A DNA stretch of 14,393 bases from JAICJJ01 sp039809985 (GCA_039809985.1 JBDHWC010000058.1:1-14393); one strand, 5' to 3'. Counted from the stretch's first letter, positions 1-8,900 are shown. The notes: a model not told the origin generated them from the letters alone. Numbers and translations are program-made.

Positions 1-59
1 GTCGAACCCGCAACCTGCTGTTTACAAAACAGCTGCTCTGCCAGTTGAGCTACGTCGGC
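1..59 (-). tRNA. tRNA-Thr (anticodon UGU), 3' end cut by window edge
   Basis: Read on the minus strand, the sequence starts at 59 with an acceptor arm GCCGACG, the TA at positions 8-9, and a D-stem GCTC/GAGC around an AACTGGCA loop. The anticodon stem GCTGT/ACAGC encloses the loop TTTGTAA. The loop places UGU (plus-strand aca at 24-26) as the anticodon, which reads the threonine codon ACA. After the variable loop come the first T-stem strand GCGGG and the T-loop start TTCGAC, where the window ends. The second T-stem strand and the acceptor 3' strand are missing because of the window edge, so this is truncation by the window and not a pseudogene. Confidence 0.93.
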
Positions 60-82
60 TGACGGCCGGAGGCCACCTGCCC

Positions 83-88
83 AGTATA
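83..88 (-). promoter_or_regulatory. -10 element candidate for the tRNA-Thr gene
   Basis: On the minus strand the hexamer TATACT lies 23 nt upstream of the tRNA 5' end. It matches the sigma70 -10 consensus TATAAT in five of six positions and stands out in a very GC-rich stretch. No convincing -35 hexamer is seen 16-18 nt upstream (the region is CG-rich), so the call rests on the -10 alone. Confidence 0.45.
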
Positions 89-167
89 CGCGGCGGTCCG
101 GGGGCGGGGCGTTGCCGCAGCGGGGGCAATCACGCTCGGCAGGGTCCGGCCCGGATGCTTCACCCGG

Positions 168-1478
168 TCAGGCGACGACCTCGCGCTCTGCCGGCTGGGC
201 GAGGTGCTCGCCGCGGTCGACGATCTCGCGCAGGGCCCGCGCCGTCTCCCAGACGTCGACGAAGCGGGTGTAGAGCGGGGCTGGGGCGATCCGGATCACG
301 TTCGGCGGCCGGAAGTCGGGCACGATGCCGCGGGCGACGAGGGCGCGGGCGATCGCCGCCGCCTGCGGGTGCTCGACCGCGACGTGGCCGCCGCGCCGCT
401 CCGGCTGGCGCGGGGTGCCGACGGCGTAGCCGTACGGCGGCGCGGTCAGCCCGGTGGTCTCCAGCAAGTCGACGAGGTAGTCGGTCAGGGCGAGCGACTT
501 GGCGCGAAGGGGCTCGATGCCGGCCTCGGCGAAGAGGCGCAGGGTGCCCCGCAGCGGGGCGGCGGCGAGCAGCGGCGGGGTGGAGACCTGCCAGCGACCG
601 GCCGCCTCGGCCCCGTCCCAGTCGGGCGCCATGTCGAACTGGCGACGCTTGTCGGAGCCCCACCAGCCGGCGAGGGCCGGCTCCGCGCCCCAGTGGCGGC
701 GGTTGACGTAGAGGCCGCCGACCGCCCCCGGGCCGCCGTTCAGGTACTTGTAGGAGCACCAGACGGCGAAGTCGACGCCCCAGTCGTCAAACCGGTGCGG
801 CACCGCCCCGACCGAGTGGGCGCAGTCGAAACCGACCACGATGCCCCGCTCCCGGCCCGTCGCCGCCAGCCGCGGCAGGTCGAGCAGCTGGCCGGAGCGG
901 TAGAGGACGCTCGGCAGGACGACGAGCGCCACGTCGTCGGTCATCGTCGCGACGATGTCCGCCTCGTCGACGGTGCGGCCGTCGGCGGAGGGGACCAGCA
1001 CGAGGTCCGTGGCCGGTTCGCCGCCGCGGGAGCGGACGAGGCTCTGCAGGGCGTGGAGGTCCGACGGGAAGTCGAGCGCGGTCGCGACGATCTTGCGGCG
1101 ATCCGCCGTCGGCTGCCAGAAGGTGCCGGCGAGGTTGTGCAGGTTGACCGTGGTGCTGCCGGTGACGACGACGGCGGCCGGCTCCGCCCCGACCAGCGGG
1201 GCGACGAGCGCGCCGAGTTCCTCGCCGAGGGTGAACCACGGCGGGTCGGCCCCCATCCAGCCGGCGATGCCGAGCGTCCGCCACTGCGCGAGCGCGCGCA
1301 GGGTCTCCGCCTCCGCGTCGCGGCAGAGGAGGCCGAGCGAGTTGCCGTCGAGGTAGGTCTGGCCGGGGATCAGGTGGAAGCGGTCGCGGAACGGGGCGAG
1401 CGGGTCGGCGGCGTCGAGGGCCCGGGCGCGGGCCTCCCCGTGGCCGTGGTCGGGTGTCGGCGCGGGCGCGGCGGGCAT
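168..1478 (-). CDS. kynU: Kynureninase
   Basis: A PLP-dependent fold-type I hydrolase of 436 aa, the usual length for bacterial kynureninase (EC 3.7.1.3). It cleaves kynurenine to anthranilate and alanine, and 3-hydroxykynurenine to 3-hydroxyanthranilate and alanine, in tryptophan breakdown; cytoplasmic. Visible family marks are YLDGNSLGLL at residues 42-51, the phosphate-binding region VTGSTTVN near 105-112, DFPSD at 136-140, and FDCAHSVG at 217-224, which holds the Asp expected to pair with the PLP ring nitrogen. The Schiff-base lysine is K244 in CSYKYLNGGPG, and GWWG (271-274) and VSTPP (298-302) follow. The ATG at 1478 has GGGAGGA seven bases upstream. No tryptophan dioxygenase or formamidase gene is in the window, so the rest of the pathway must lie elsewhere. 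It is divergent from the vWA operon and seems unrelated to it. Confidence 0.95.
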   Translation of the reverse strand: MPAAPAPTPDHGHGEARARALDAADPLAPFRDRFHLIPGQTYLDGNSLGLLCRDAEAETLRALAQWRTLGIAGWMGADPPWFTLGEELGALVAPLVGAEPAAVVVTGSTTVNLHNLAGTFWQPTADRRKIVATALDFPSDLHALQSLVRSRGGEPATDLVLVPSADGRTVDEADIVATMTDDVALVVLPSVLYRSGQLLDLPRLAATGRERGIVVGFDCAHSVGAVPHRFDDWGVDFAVWCSYKYLNGGPGAVGGLYVNRRHWGAEPALAGWWGSDKRRQFDMAPDWDGAEAAGRWQVSTPPLLAAAPLRGTLRLFAEAGIEPLRAKSLALTDYLVDLLETTGLTAPPYGYAVGTPRQPERRGGHVAVEHPQAAAIARALVARGIVPDFRPPNVIRIAPAPLYTRFVDVWETARALREIVDRGEHLAQPAEREVVA

Positions 1479-1485
1479 CGTCGGG

Positions 1486-1492
1486 TCCTCCC
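1486..1492 (-). promoter_or_regulatory. Ribosome binding site of kynU
   Basis: Minus-strand GGGAGGA, seven bases before the ATG at 1478. It fixes the kynureninase start. Confidence 0.8.
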
Positions 1493-1582
1493 AGCGAACG
1501 GATCGGCGGCACGGCGGCTCGTCGGCCGGAACGTCGGCGGAGAGTGTCGCCGATCCGGGCGCGGCGGGCCAGAGCGAGCATC

Positions 1583-1600
1583 GAGGATGCCGTCATCCTC
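1583..1600. promoter_or_regulatory. Perfect 7-bp inverted repeat in the kynU/vWA intergenic region
   Basis: GAGGATG, four bases CCGT, then CATCCTC. The arms match perfectly. It sits about 105 bp upstream of the kynU start and just left of the plus-strand promoter. It could be a regulator binding site or a hairpin in a kynU leader; the sequence alone does not decide. Confidence 0.45.
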
Positions 1601-1621
1601 CATAACCTAACAGAGGTATGG
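1600..1621. promoter_or_regulatory. Near-palindrome overlapping the -35 of the vWA operon promoter
   Basis: CCATAACCT, a short centre, then AGGTATGG: the arms are reverse complements except for one extra A in the left arm. The right arm runs into the TGGACA -35 element at 1619-1624. A dyad at this place between divergent genes is where a repressor or activator would be expected. No named family motif is recognised. Confidence 0.4.
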
Positions 1622-1647
1622 ACAGAGCATCGGGGCTGCGCTACGAT
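1619..1647 (+). promoter_or_regulatory. Sigma70-type promoter for the vWA/tubulin operon
   Basis: TGGACA at 1619-1624, a 17-nt spacer, and TACGAT at 1642-1647. The -35 differs from TTGACA at one position and the -10 matches TATAAT at four of six, with optimal spacing. Transcription would begin near 1653-1656, giving an untranslated leader of roughly 90 nt ahead of the GTG at 1743. It is the best promoter-like site I found in the window, and it faces the four-gene operon. Confidence 0.6.
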
Positions 1648-1727
1648 CAGCGCACGTGCTGCCGCACAGCGCGCTGCCGCCCCGAGTGGGTCGCCCAGCG
1701 GACACGCAAGGCGGGTCGTCAGCGATC

Positions 1728-1734
1728 GGAGGGG
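1728..1734 (+). promoter_or_regulatory. Ribosome binding site deciding the vWA protein start
   Basis: GGAGGGG, with ten bases between GGAGG and the GTG at 1743. An in-frame GTG at 1656 has no such site and would put 29 extra residues in front of the signal peptide, so 1743 is preferred. Confidence 0.7.
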
Positions 1735-1742
1735 ATGCCCGC

Positions 1743-4700
1743 GTGCCCGCCGCCCTGCCTCGTCGCCCCCGTCCTTTGCGCCCGCTGCTGGCGTGGCTGT
1801 CGTTCCTCGTCCTGGCCGGAGCGTGGCTCGGGGCGCTGGCGGGGCCGGCGCGGCCGGCCGGCGCGCAGGCGGGCACGCCGCCGGCAGGGGCGACGGCTGG
1901 CGACTGCCCGGACAGCACGGCCGCGGCGTCCTCGGCGTCCGCGGGCTTCGTCTCCGACTACGTGGTCTTGGTCGACGTCAGTGGCTCGATGGTCGGCGGC
2001 GGGTCCGATCCCGACGCCACGGACATCTTCAAGGATGTCAAGGCGTCTGCCGAGCAGTTCGTCCGAGGTCTGCCAGAGACCGGGCCGGGGAATCTCATCG
2101 TGCTGCCGTTCGGGGAGACTGCGGACGTGTCCCGGGTTCGGCAGTTCGGGCTCGGCTCGGTCCCCGGCCCCGACGGCGGCAAGGCGGACGCGATCGCCTA
2201 CATTGACGGGCTCGCGGCAGAAGACAATTACACGCACATCACCGAGGCGATCACGGTCGCCCTCGACCAGCTCGGCCGCTTGGTCGGGCAGGACGAGACC
2301 GCCCACGCCCAGACGATCCTGCTCTACACCGACGGGATCGGCAACGGTCCCGGCGACGTTGACGGCGGCCAACCCACGTTCGAGAACGCCGCCGCCGCGA
2401 TTCGCGACTACAAGCAAGCCCATCCCCGGCTCTTCGGCTACTACGTTGCGCTCGGCGTCGACCTGCCGAACACGAAGCCGCTCGAGGACGTCGGCATCAC
2501 CGTCGTCTCCTCGTCGCGCGACGCGGTGCCGGAGGTGCGGCAGGTCTCGCTGGCGATGGCCGAGCCGGACCTCGGCACGATTCGCCCCGGCGGGACGGCG
2601 ACCAACCGCCTCTGCGTCGTCGCCGGGGCCGGGGCCGACCCGGTGGCCGTCTCGGTCGCGCTCGACCGCGCCTCCCTGCCGGACGGGCTCGACCTGTCGC
2701 TCGCCCCGCCGACGGGCAGCCTCGGCGGCGACGGGCTGCCGCTGGCCTGGACGCTGGGGGACGCCCCCGACGCCCTCGCCGGCACCCGCCAGACGGTGCA
2801 GGTGAACGTCTCGACCGCCGACCGGGGCGTCGTCCTCGTGCCGGGATTGCTCGACGTCGACCTGACGGTCGCGCCGGTCGTCAGCCTCGGCCCGCTGACG
2901 TTGCCCGGGCTGAAGGTGGGGCGCGAGCCCGCGCCGAGCGGGCCGCTGGCGTGGGACGCGCCGATCGACTACGACCTCGGCCCCAGCGGCCGGCTGACGC
3001 TCTCGGCCGACCTCGCCCGGGCCGCCGCCGCCTTCCCCGGGGCCACGGTCGGCTTCAAGGTCGGCGACGCGGGCGCGGTGTCGCCGACCCTGACGCTGAC
3101 CGAGAACGGCAAGGCCGCCTTCCTCCACGTCGAGCTGCCCGCCGCCGACGCCCTCGCCCAGCCGGACGGCGACCACGCGATCCCCTTCGACCTCGTGGCC
3201 GACGCCGGCGACGGCACCCTCCGCGCGGCGCAGGCCGAGCAGGGCACGGCGGGGAAGGGCACGGTCGGGCTCGAGGCCCCCTTCTCGGTGGTGCCGACGC
3301 CGACGGTCACGATCGCGTCGGTCGACCCGCTGCCGGAACGCCAGAGCGTCACGCTGAAGGGGGACGGCACGCTGGCGTGGACCGGGACGACGGTCGCCTA
3401 CGACGCGGCGAACGGGGCCGCGGGGACCCTGAGCCTCGACGCCCGGCCGCTCGCCAAGACCTTCCCGAACGCGACGGCGGCGTTCGTGCTGCCGGACGGG
3501 TCGACCGCGCCGTCGGTCGACCTTGCCGACGGGCCGGGCACGGTCGGCATCGAGATCCGGGTGCCGGCGGCGGACGCGGCGGCGCTGGGGGTCGGCGACC
3601 ACGACAGTTCGGTCGGGCTGGTCGTCGACGCGCGGGGCGCGGCGTTCCGGTCCGACGTCGACGGCTTCGCCAGCGGCGCGGACGGCACGCGCACCCTGCC
3701 GATCGCCGTGCCGGTCACGGTCTCCGAGAATCCGCAGGTCGTCTGCGCCGCGCCGGTCTTCCAGTCCGCGGCAGCCTCGTCCGAGAACGTCGGGCAGGCG
3801 GTCTGGACCGGCACGCTCGCCTGCTCGGCGGTGCCGCCGGGGGTGACCGTCGCCGCGACGACGGAGCCGCCGGACGCGGCGGGCGGCGCGCTCGGGTTCG
3901 CCGCCGCCGACGCCGCCCGCCCCCGCCGCGCCGCGCCGCTCGACGCCGCGGACGCGTCGGCCGCCCTGCGGCTGACGGTGCCGACGACCAGCGTCCTGAG
4001 CGCGGGCGCGGCCGGCCCGATCACCGCCGCGGTGACGGTGACCGCGTCCGACCCGGACGTCGACTTCGTCGTCGACGGCCAGCGGCTGGCGGGGCCGGGG
4101 CCGCACCGGATGCTCGTCTCGGTGTCGCCGCCGCCGGTGGTGGCGGTCGCCCCGCTCGGCGAGCCGGCGGCGCAGGACGTCTCCGACGCGGACGACGCGG
4201 GCCGCGTGGTCGAGTGGCGGCTGCCGCTCGCGGTCTCGCTCCGCAACGGCGCGGTCGCCGACCTGTCCGCGTCAGCGACCGCCGCCGACGGCCAGAAACT
4301 GGAGCACGCCACCGCCGGCATCAGCGTCGCCAACGGGCCGGCGCAGCCGACGCTGCACCTCGACCAGCCGAAGGACCTGTCGCTCGTCCTGCGCGTGCTG
4401 GCCGGTGACGTGCAGGCGGCCGGGACGGACTCGGTGCCGCTCTGCGTCGACCTGACCGTGGCCGCCGGGCCGGGCGGGGCGCTGCTCGACTGGCCGCAGG
4501 GCACGGCGGGCCCGGACGGCGCGGAGACGGGCCGCGCCTGTGGCGTCGCCGTCCTCGGGCCGTCGGTCGAGGTCACGGTCGGCGACCTCGCGCCGCTCTC
4601 CGCCGACCTCTCCGACCACGGGTGGACCGTGGCCGTCTTCCCGCCGGTGCCGGTGACGGTCAGCGAGCGGCACGGGGCGCGCGCCGCCGTGTCGGCCGCG

Positions 4701-5774
4701 ATCGACCAGACCCGCTACCCGGGCGCGACGGCGACGCTGGCCGACGGCCCGAACGGGAAGCAGTTGCAGGTGACGGTGCCGCGGGCGGCGCTCGGGCCGC
4801 AGGACGAGCAGGCGGTGCCGGTCACGCTGCGGATCGACGCGCCGGGCGCGACGGTCAGCGTGCCGGGGTCGGGGTCGGCCGCGCCCGACGCGAAGACGGT
4901 CTCCCTCGACGCGGTCGTCCGCGTCGTCCGGCCGACGGTGACGCTGACGGCCTGCGAGAAGTTCGGCCCCTTCCCGGCCAAGGTCAAGAGCAACGACGAG
5001 CGGGACGCTGCGCCGGTCGAGGTCACGTGCGAGGTGAGCGTGGAGGCGACGAGCGGCGGCGGGCCGACGCTGTCGGTGTCGTCGGCGGGCCTCGCGCACG
5101 GTCGGGAGCATCTCGCGCCGACCGAGGTCGGCTTCCGGCTGCCGGGCGACGCGGACGACGCGGCGCTGCTGCCGTCCGTCACGCTGGGCAAGGACCAGCC
5201 GAAGGCGGTCGCGGTGCTGCGGTTCGACCGGCAGGCGGTCCGGGGCCTCGGGATCGGTGCCTACGACGCGACCGCGACGATCGGCGTCGACCCCGACGGC
5301 TCGTGCGTCGCCACCGCCGGGGACGCGCCCTGCCAGGCGGAGCCGTTCTCGCTGGCGGTCAACCCGGCGCGGGCCGAGGTGTACGAGCCGTTGTGCCTGA
5401 CCTGCTGGGCGCTCAAGATCGGGGGCGGGCTGGCGGCGGTCGCGGCGGCGGGGGTGGCCTGGCTGGCGTGGCCCGGGATGCCGAAGAACGCCGAGGTCAC
5501 GATCGACGGCGGCGGGCCGCAGTTCTTCCTGACCAGCAACCCGTCGGGCATCGGGACCACCGCGGTCCCCCTCGGACTCGGGCAGGATGTCGCCACCCTC
5601 ACCGGCGGGCTGTTCAAACGAGTCTCGCTCAGTTTGGAGCCCCTGATCGACGGATCACCGCCGCCGTCGGTGACGGTGAACGGTGCCGCGCTCGCGCCGG
5701 GGAGCTCGCCGATGCGGTTGGACAAGGGCGACGTTCTGACGGTCGAAGGGGAGCAGATGACCATCAACTGGTAA
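1743..5774 (+). CDS. Secreted/membrane-anchored vWA-domain protein with tandem beta modules
   Basis: A 1343-residue protein from GTG 1743. Residues 1-43 form a signal peptide: Arg-rich start, a hydrophobic core at about 15-32, and a likely cut after AQA or ALA. A vWA domain follows at about 72-250 with a complete metal-binding site: D78-x-S80-x-S82, T164 in the DNYTHI segment and D197 in LLYTDG. After a linker domain come about six modules of 124-145 residues (378 to about 1212), each opening with Pro-x-Val and rich in beta-type sequence. Cysteines are scattered and some look paired, which suits an extracytoplasmic location. One membrane segment (about 1222-1243) precedes a 100-residue tail, probably cytoplasmic. 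vWA domains bind protein ligands through Mg2+. As first gene of the operon it is likely the external arm of the tubulin-like system. The ligand is unknown. An in-frame GTG at 1656 is a weaker alternative start. Confidence 0.85.
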   Translation: MPAALPRRPRPLRPLLAWLSFLVLAGAWLGALAGPARPAGAQAGTPPAGATAGDCPDSTAAASSASAGFVSDYVVLVDVSGSMVGGGSDPDATDIFKDVKASAEQFVRGLPETGPGNLIVLPFGETADVSRVRQFGLGSVPGPDGGKADAIAYIDGLAAEDNYTHITEAITVALDQLGRLVGQDETAHAQTILLYTDGIGNGPGDVDGGQPTFENAAAAIRDYKQAHPRLFGYYVALGVDLPNTKPLEDVGITVVSSSRDAVPEVRQVSLAMAEPDLGTIRPGGTATNRLCVVAGAGADPVAVSVALDRASLPDGLDLSLAPPTGSLGGDGLPLAWTLGDAPDALAGTRQTVQVNVSTADRGVVLVPGLLDVDLTVAPVVSLGPLTLPGLKVGREPAPSGPLAWDAPIDYDLGPSGRLTLSADLARAAAAFPGATVGFKVGDAGAVSPTLTLTENGKAAFLHVELPAADALAQPDGDHAIPFDLVADAGDGTLRAAQAEQGTAGKGTVGLEAPFSVVPTPTVTIASVDPLPERQSVTLKGDGTLAWTGTTVAYDAANGAAGTLSLDARPLAKTFPNATAAFVLPDGSTAPSVDLADGPGTVGIEIRVPAADAAALGVGDHDSSVGLVVDARGAAFRSDVDGFASGADGTRTLPIAVPVTVSENPQVVCAAPVFQSAAASSENVGQAVWTGTLACSAVPPGVTVAATTEPPDAAGGALGFAAADAARPRRAAPLDAADASAALRLTVPTTSVLSAGAAGPITAAVTVTASDPDVDFVVDGQRLAGPGPHRMLVSVSPPPVVAVAPLGEPAAQDVSDADDAGRVVEWRLPLAVSLRNGAVADLSASATAADGQKLEHATAGISVANGPAQPTLHLDQPKDLSLVLRVLAGDVQAAGTDSVPLCVDLTVAAGPGGALLDWPQGTAGPDGAETGRACGVAVLGPSVEVTVGDLAPLSADLSDHGWTVAVFPPVPVTVSERHGARAAVSAAIDQTRYPGATATLADGPNGKQLQVTVPRAALGPQDEQAVPVTLRIDAPGATVSVPGSGSAAPDAKTVSLDAVVRVVRPTVTLTACEKFGPFPAKVKSNDERDAAPVEVTCEVSVEATSGGGPTLSVSSAGLAHGREHLAPTEVGFRLPGDADDAALLPSVTLGKDQPKAVAVLRFDRQAVRGLGIGAYDATATIGVDPDGSCVATAGDAPCQAEPFSLAVNPARAEVYEPLCLTCWALKIGGGLAAVAAAGVAWLAWPGMPKNAEVTIDGGGPQFFLTSNPSGIGTTAVPLGLGQDVATLTGGLFKRVSLSLEPLIDGSPPPSVTVNGAALAPGSSPMRLDKGDVLTVEGEQMTINW
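2874..5378 (+). repeat. Six divergent ~140-residue modules inside the vWA protein
   Basis: Module starts, each marked by Pro-x-Val (PVVSLG, PTVTIA, PQVVCA, PVVAVA, PSVEVT, PTVTLT), fall at 2874, 3300, 3732, 4134, 4560 and 4932, so the lengths are 142, 144, 134, 142, 124 and about 149 residues. Most modules end in a hydrophobic strand followed by Pro, such as FSVVPTP, VTVSENP, LVSVSPPP and VRVVRP. The modules are diverged, and the repeat is seen in protein spacing rather than in DNA identity. Ig-like or similar beta-sandwich folds are the likely reading; this is inference. Confidence 0.6.
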
Positions 5775-5835
5775 CCACTCTGACGGTCGTCTAACGAGAC
5801 ATCCCGCGACGGCCGCGCGGACTGGAACAGGCACG

Positions 5836-5852
5836 GAGCGCCGAGGGCGCTC
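5836..5852 (+). promoter_or_regulatory. Hairpin between the vWA and tubulin-like genes
   Basis: GAGCGCC, loop GAG, GGCGCTC: a perfect 7-bp stem in the 136-bp gap between the two genes. No run of T follows, so it is not a typical intrinsic terminator; it could slow or partly stop transcription or protect mRNA ends. Confidence 0.35.
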
Positions 5853-5881
5853 GGAGACAATCGCCGCGGCGGCGCGGCAGG

Positions 5882-5896
5882 GGCGGTCGAACCGCC
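5882..5896 (+). promoter_or_regulatory. Small hairpin directly before the tubulin-like gene's ribosome binding site
   Basis: GGCGGT, loop CGA, ACCGCC: a perfect 6-bp stem ending at the base before GGGAGGAA. Its position could affect ribosome access, but no switch mechanism is shown. Confidence 0.3.
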
Positions 5897-5904
5897 GGGA
5901 GGAA
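5897..5904 (+). promoter_or_regulatory. Ribosome binding site of the tubulin-like gene
   Basis: GGGAGGAA, six bases before the GTG at 5911. It supports this GTG as the start, which also places the glycine-rich N-terminal motif at residue 7. Confidence 0.75.
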
Positions 5905-5910
5905 CAGGGC

Positions 5911-8900
5911 GTGCCAGGGATCTTCGTCGGCATCGGGGGCATCGGCGGCTCGATCGTCGCCGAGGTGAAGCAGTCGCTCGACGTCAAGGTGCAATTGGCG
6001 GGGGACACCCCGTCGGCGAAGGAGGCGGCGAGCCAGTTCCGCTTCGTGCTGGTCGACACGTGGAAGGACGGCGTCACCAAGGGGTTCGACCAGTCGCAGT
6101 GCTTCGACCTGCCGGAGGGGCGCGACAAGTTCGAGGTCGACCAGAAGGTCGAGTCGTGGTACCACGGCGGCGACCCCGCCTTCCGCGCGTGGTGGCCGGC
6201 GCACAACGGCGGCCCGCTGCGGGCCGGGCCGTACGCCAGCGGCGCGGGCCAGTTGCGGGCGAAGGGGCGCCTCGCCTACCGGATCGCGCTGTCCGGGCTC
6301 GGGCGGCCGGTGGTGCCCGCCGTGCACGAGGCGCTGCGCGAGATCGACACGGTGCTCGGGCCGGCTCCCGGCATCCGCACCGTGCCGGTCTACCTCGTCT
6401 GCTCGCTCGGCGGCGGCACCGGCAGCGGCCTCGTGCTGACGCTCGCCCAGCACCTGCGGGAGACGTTGCCGGAGTACTGCCCGCTGGTGGGGGTCTTCCC
6501 GCTCGCCTCGGTCACCGAGCTGGGGCCCGGGGCGGCCGACGCCAAGAGCATCTGGGCCAACACCGACGCGGCGCTGCGCGAGATCGACTACGCGCAGCGG
6601 ACCGGGGCGGAAGGGGGCAACGGGATCGTGCCCTTCTTCCAGTGGCCGGGGAAGGGGAACGTCGTCCACGGCAACAAGCAGCCGTTCGAGTACGTCTACC
6701 TCTTCGCCCGCGACAACCAGACCGGCCAGAGTCTGCTCGACTTCGAGCACTACCAGATGCTGATCGCCGAGGCGCTGATCGCCGAGAGCTTCTCCAGCCT
6801 GATCGACGAGGGGCTGCAGACCGGCATCCTCGGGCCGCACTCGCAGTTCATCATGCAGTTGCAGTCGAAGCCGCGGACGAAGGGGAAGCCGAACACCTAC
6901 GCCAGCGCCGCGGTCGGGTCGCTCGTCTACCCGGTCGACCGGATCGAGCGGCACCTTGCGCGGCGCTTCGCGATCCGCGTGCTCGAGACGATGGCCACGC
7001 CGGCCGACGACGTGACCACGGCCGAGGCGGAGGAGTTCCTGAAGGCGAAGCGGCTGCGGTGGGGCAAGCAGCCGTCGCTCGAGCCGGAGCTGACGAAGCC
7101 GACGGTCGACCTCAACGGCAAGACGAAGACCCTGGTCGGCTTCCGGAACGCGCTCGACCCGGACACCGACCCGCGCTACGCCAAGATGGACGCGGCGGCG
7201 GCCAAGGCCGAGACGAACCAAGTCAGGACCCAGTTCGACGACTACCTCGGCAAGACGTACCACCCGTACCTGGAACTGCGGGTGGCCGAACTGGTCCGCA
7301 ACTACTCCGGGCCGGCTGGCACGCTGCGGACGCAGGTCAACGCCTGGCTGGAGAAGAACGGGCCGAACGCCCTCGGCCAGACCTACGCCATCGTCCGGCT
7401 CGTGCGCGAGGAGCTCGAGGACGAGTGGCGGCAACTCAACCGGAAGATCGAGGGAACCAAGGAGGGCACGGGCGAGGCCAGTTTGCGCCGCGACCTGCAG
7501 CTGGCCGTCGACAACTGGGCCAACGCCCAGGCGCAACTGAACCGGAAGTCGGGCGGCGGCGTCGCCGGCATCTTCAACCGGGGCGGTCAGACCGGGAAGA
7601 AGACGTTCCTGACCCACGCGTGGCAGCCGTACAAGGCGAAGTCGGAGGAACTGGCGAAGGCCGAGGCGGCGCGGAAGCTCCTGCGCGACCTGGGGGCGGA
7701 GACGGCGAGGGTCGAGCGCGCGCTGCAGTTGCTCGTCGACAACGCCAACGACCTGCGGGCCGCGCTGGAGCGCTCGACCGCGGAGGACATCGGCGAGCAC
7801 GGCAAGGCCGGCGTGCTCGACCTGGCGGTGCTCGACGACCCGAAACTGGTCGCCCATCGCTTTGACGACGCCCTCGCCGAGGCGACCGCGGCCGGCGTCG
7901 AGCGCTGCGCGATCAGCGTCACCGTCGGCGGCGGTGACGTCGAGCAGCCGACCGACACCTCTGGCGAGGCGGTCGTGGTCGCCCCGAAGGACGCCGAGCT
8001 GAGCGGCGTGGTGCGCAAGACGCTCGACAAGGCGCTCGACCCGAAGTCGGGATCGTCGGCGCTGCTGAACGACCAGTACCGCGACCATCTGGAGGAGGCG
8101 ATCGTCGCGGCCGGCGTCGAGCGGATCGGGAAGCGAGTGCGCGAGCTGACGATCTGGGAGGCGCTGGCCGCGGAGTGCCGGGCCCGGCAGGCGCTCGGCA
8201 TGCAGGACGCCGCGGTGGTCGACGCGCTGGCGCAGGTGCGCGTCCAGCGAAACAACGCCGAGGAGGCCGGCGTGCCGCCGCGCAACCTCGAGGCGCAGGT
8301 GCTGCAGGGCTTCATCCGCAACCGGCTCTTCGAGTGCCAGAAGCGGGTCCGCCCCTTCTGGAACCTGAACGGGCTGATGACGTCCAACCACGGCCAGCCG
8401 TACGGCTTCGTCGTGCTGGCCACCGACCAGCCCGCCTACCGCCGGGCGGAGTCGATGCTCGGCATCAAGGGGGTGCTGGAGCGGACGGCCGACCTGCTGC
8501 TCGCGAACTCCCCGAAGTGGATGCCCGGCCAGGACCGGATCGTCCTCTACAGCCGCGAGGGGGTCGTCCCGCTCTTCTACCTGAACGAGTGGGAACTGCG
8601 GAAGATGCGCGACGCCGCCGCCCAGAAGGAGTCGGAGAAGTTCCTCTACACGGACGTTCGCTTCAAGGACCACATCGACCCGGTGATCGGGCCGGAGGAG
8701 ACGCGGAAGGAGACCCTCTGCTACGCGGTCGGGCTCGGCGTCGTCCTCGGCTTGGTGGAGGAGGGCGCGCTCGGCGACGACCGGCACCCCGACCTGACGT
8801 TCGCTGCGCCCGCCGCGGACGCCGACGGCGACGGCGCGGCCGGCACCCCGGCGGCGGCCCGCACCTTCCCGAACCTCGTGGCGGCGATCGACGCGCTGGA

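Noticed and set aside
168..1478. Cysteine desulfurase or a general aminotransferase instead of kynureninase
   Set aside because: DGNSLG, FDCAHSVG, SYKYLNGGPG and VSTPP together are kynureninase marks; the desulfurase catalytic Cys region is not seen.
204..1610. A 468-codon plus-strand frame opposite kynureninase
   Set aside because: Shadow of kynU caused by GC bias; the minus-strand product has all kynureninase motifs.
1719..4106. A 795-codon open frame on the minus strand opposite the vWA gene
   Set aside because: Arg/Gly-rich product without domain marks; the plus-strand protein has a signal peptide and a full vWA metal site.
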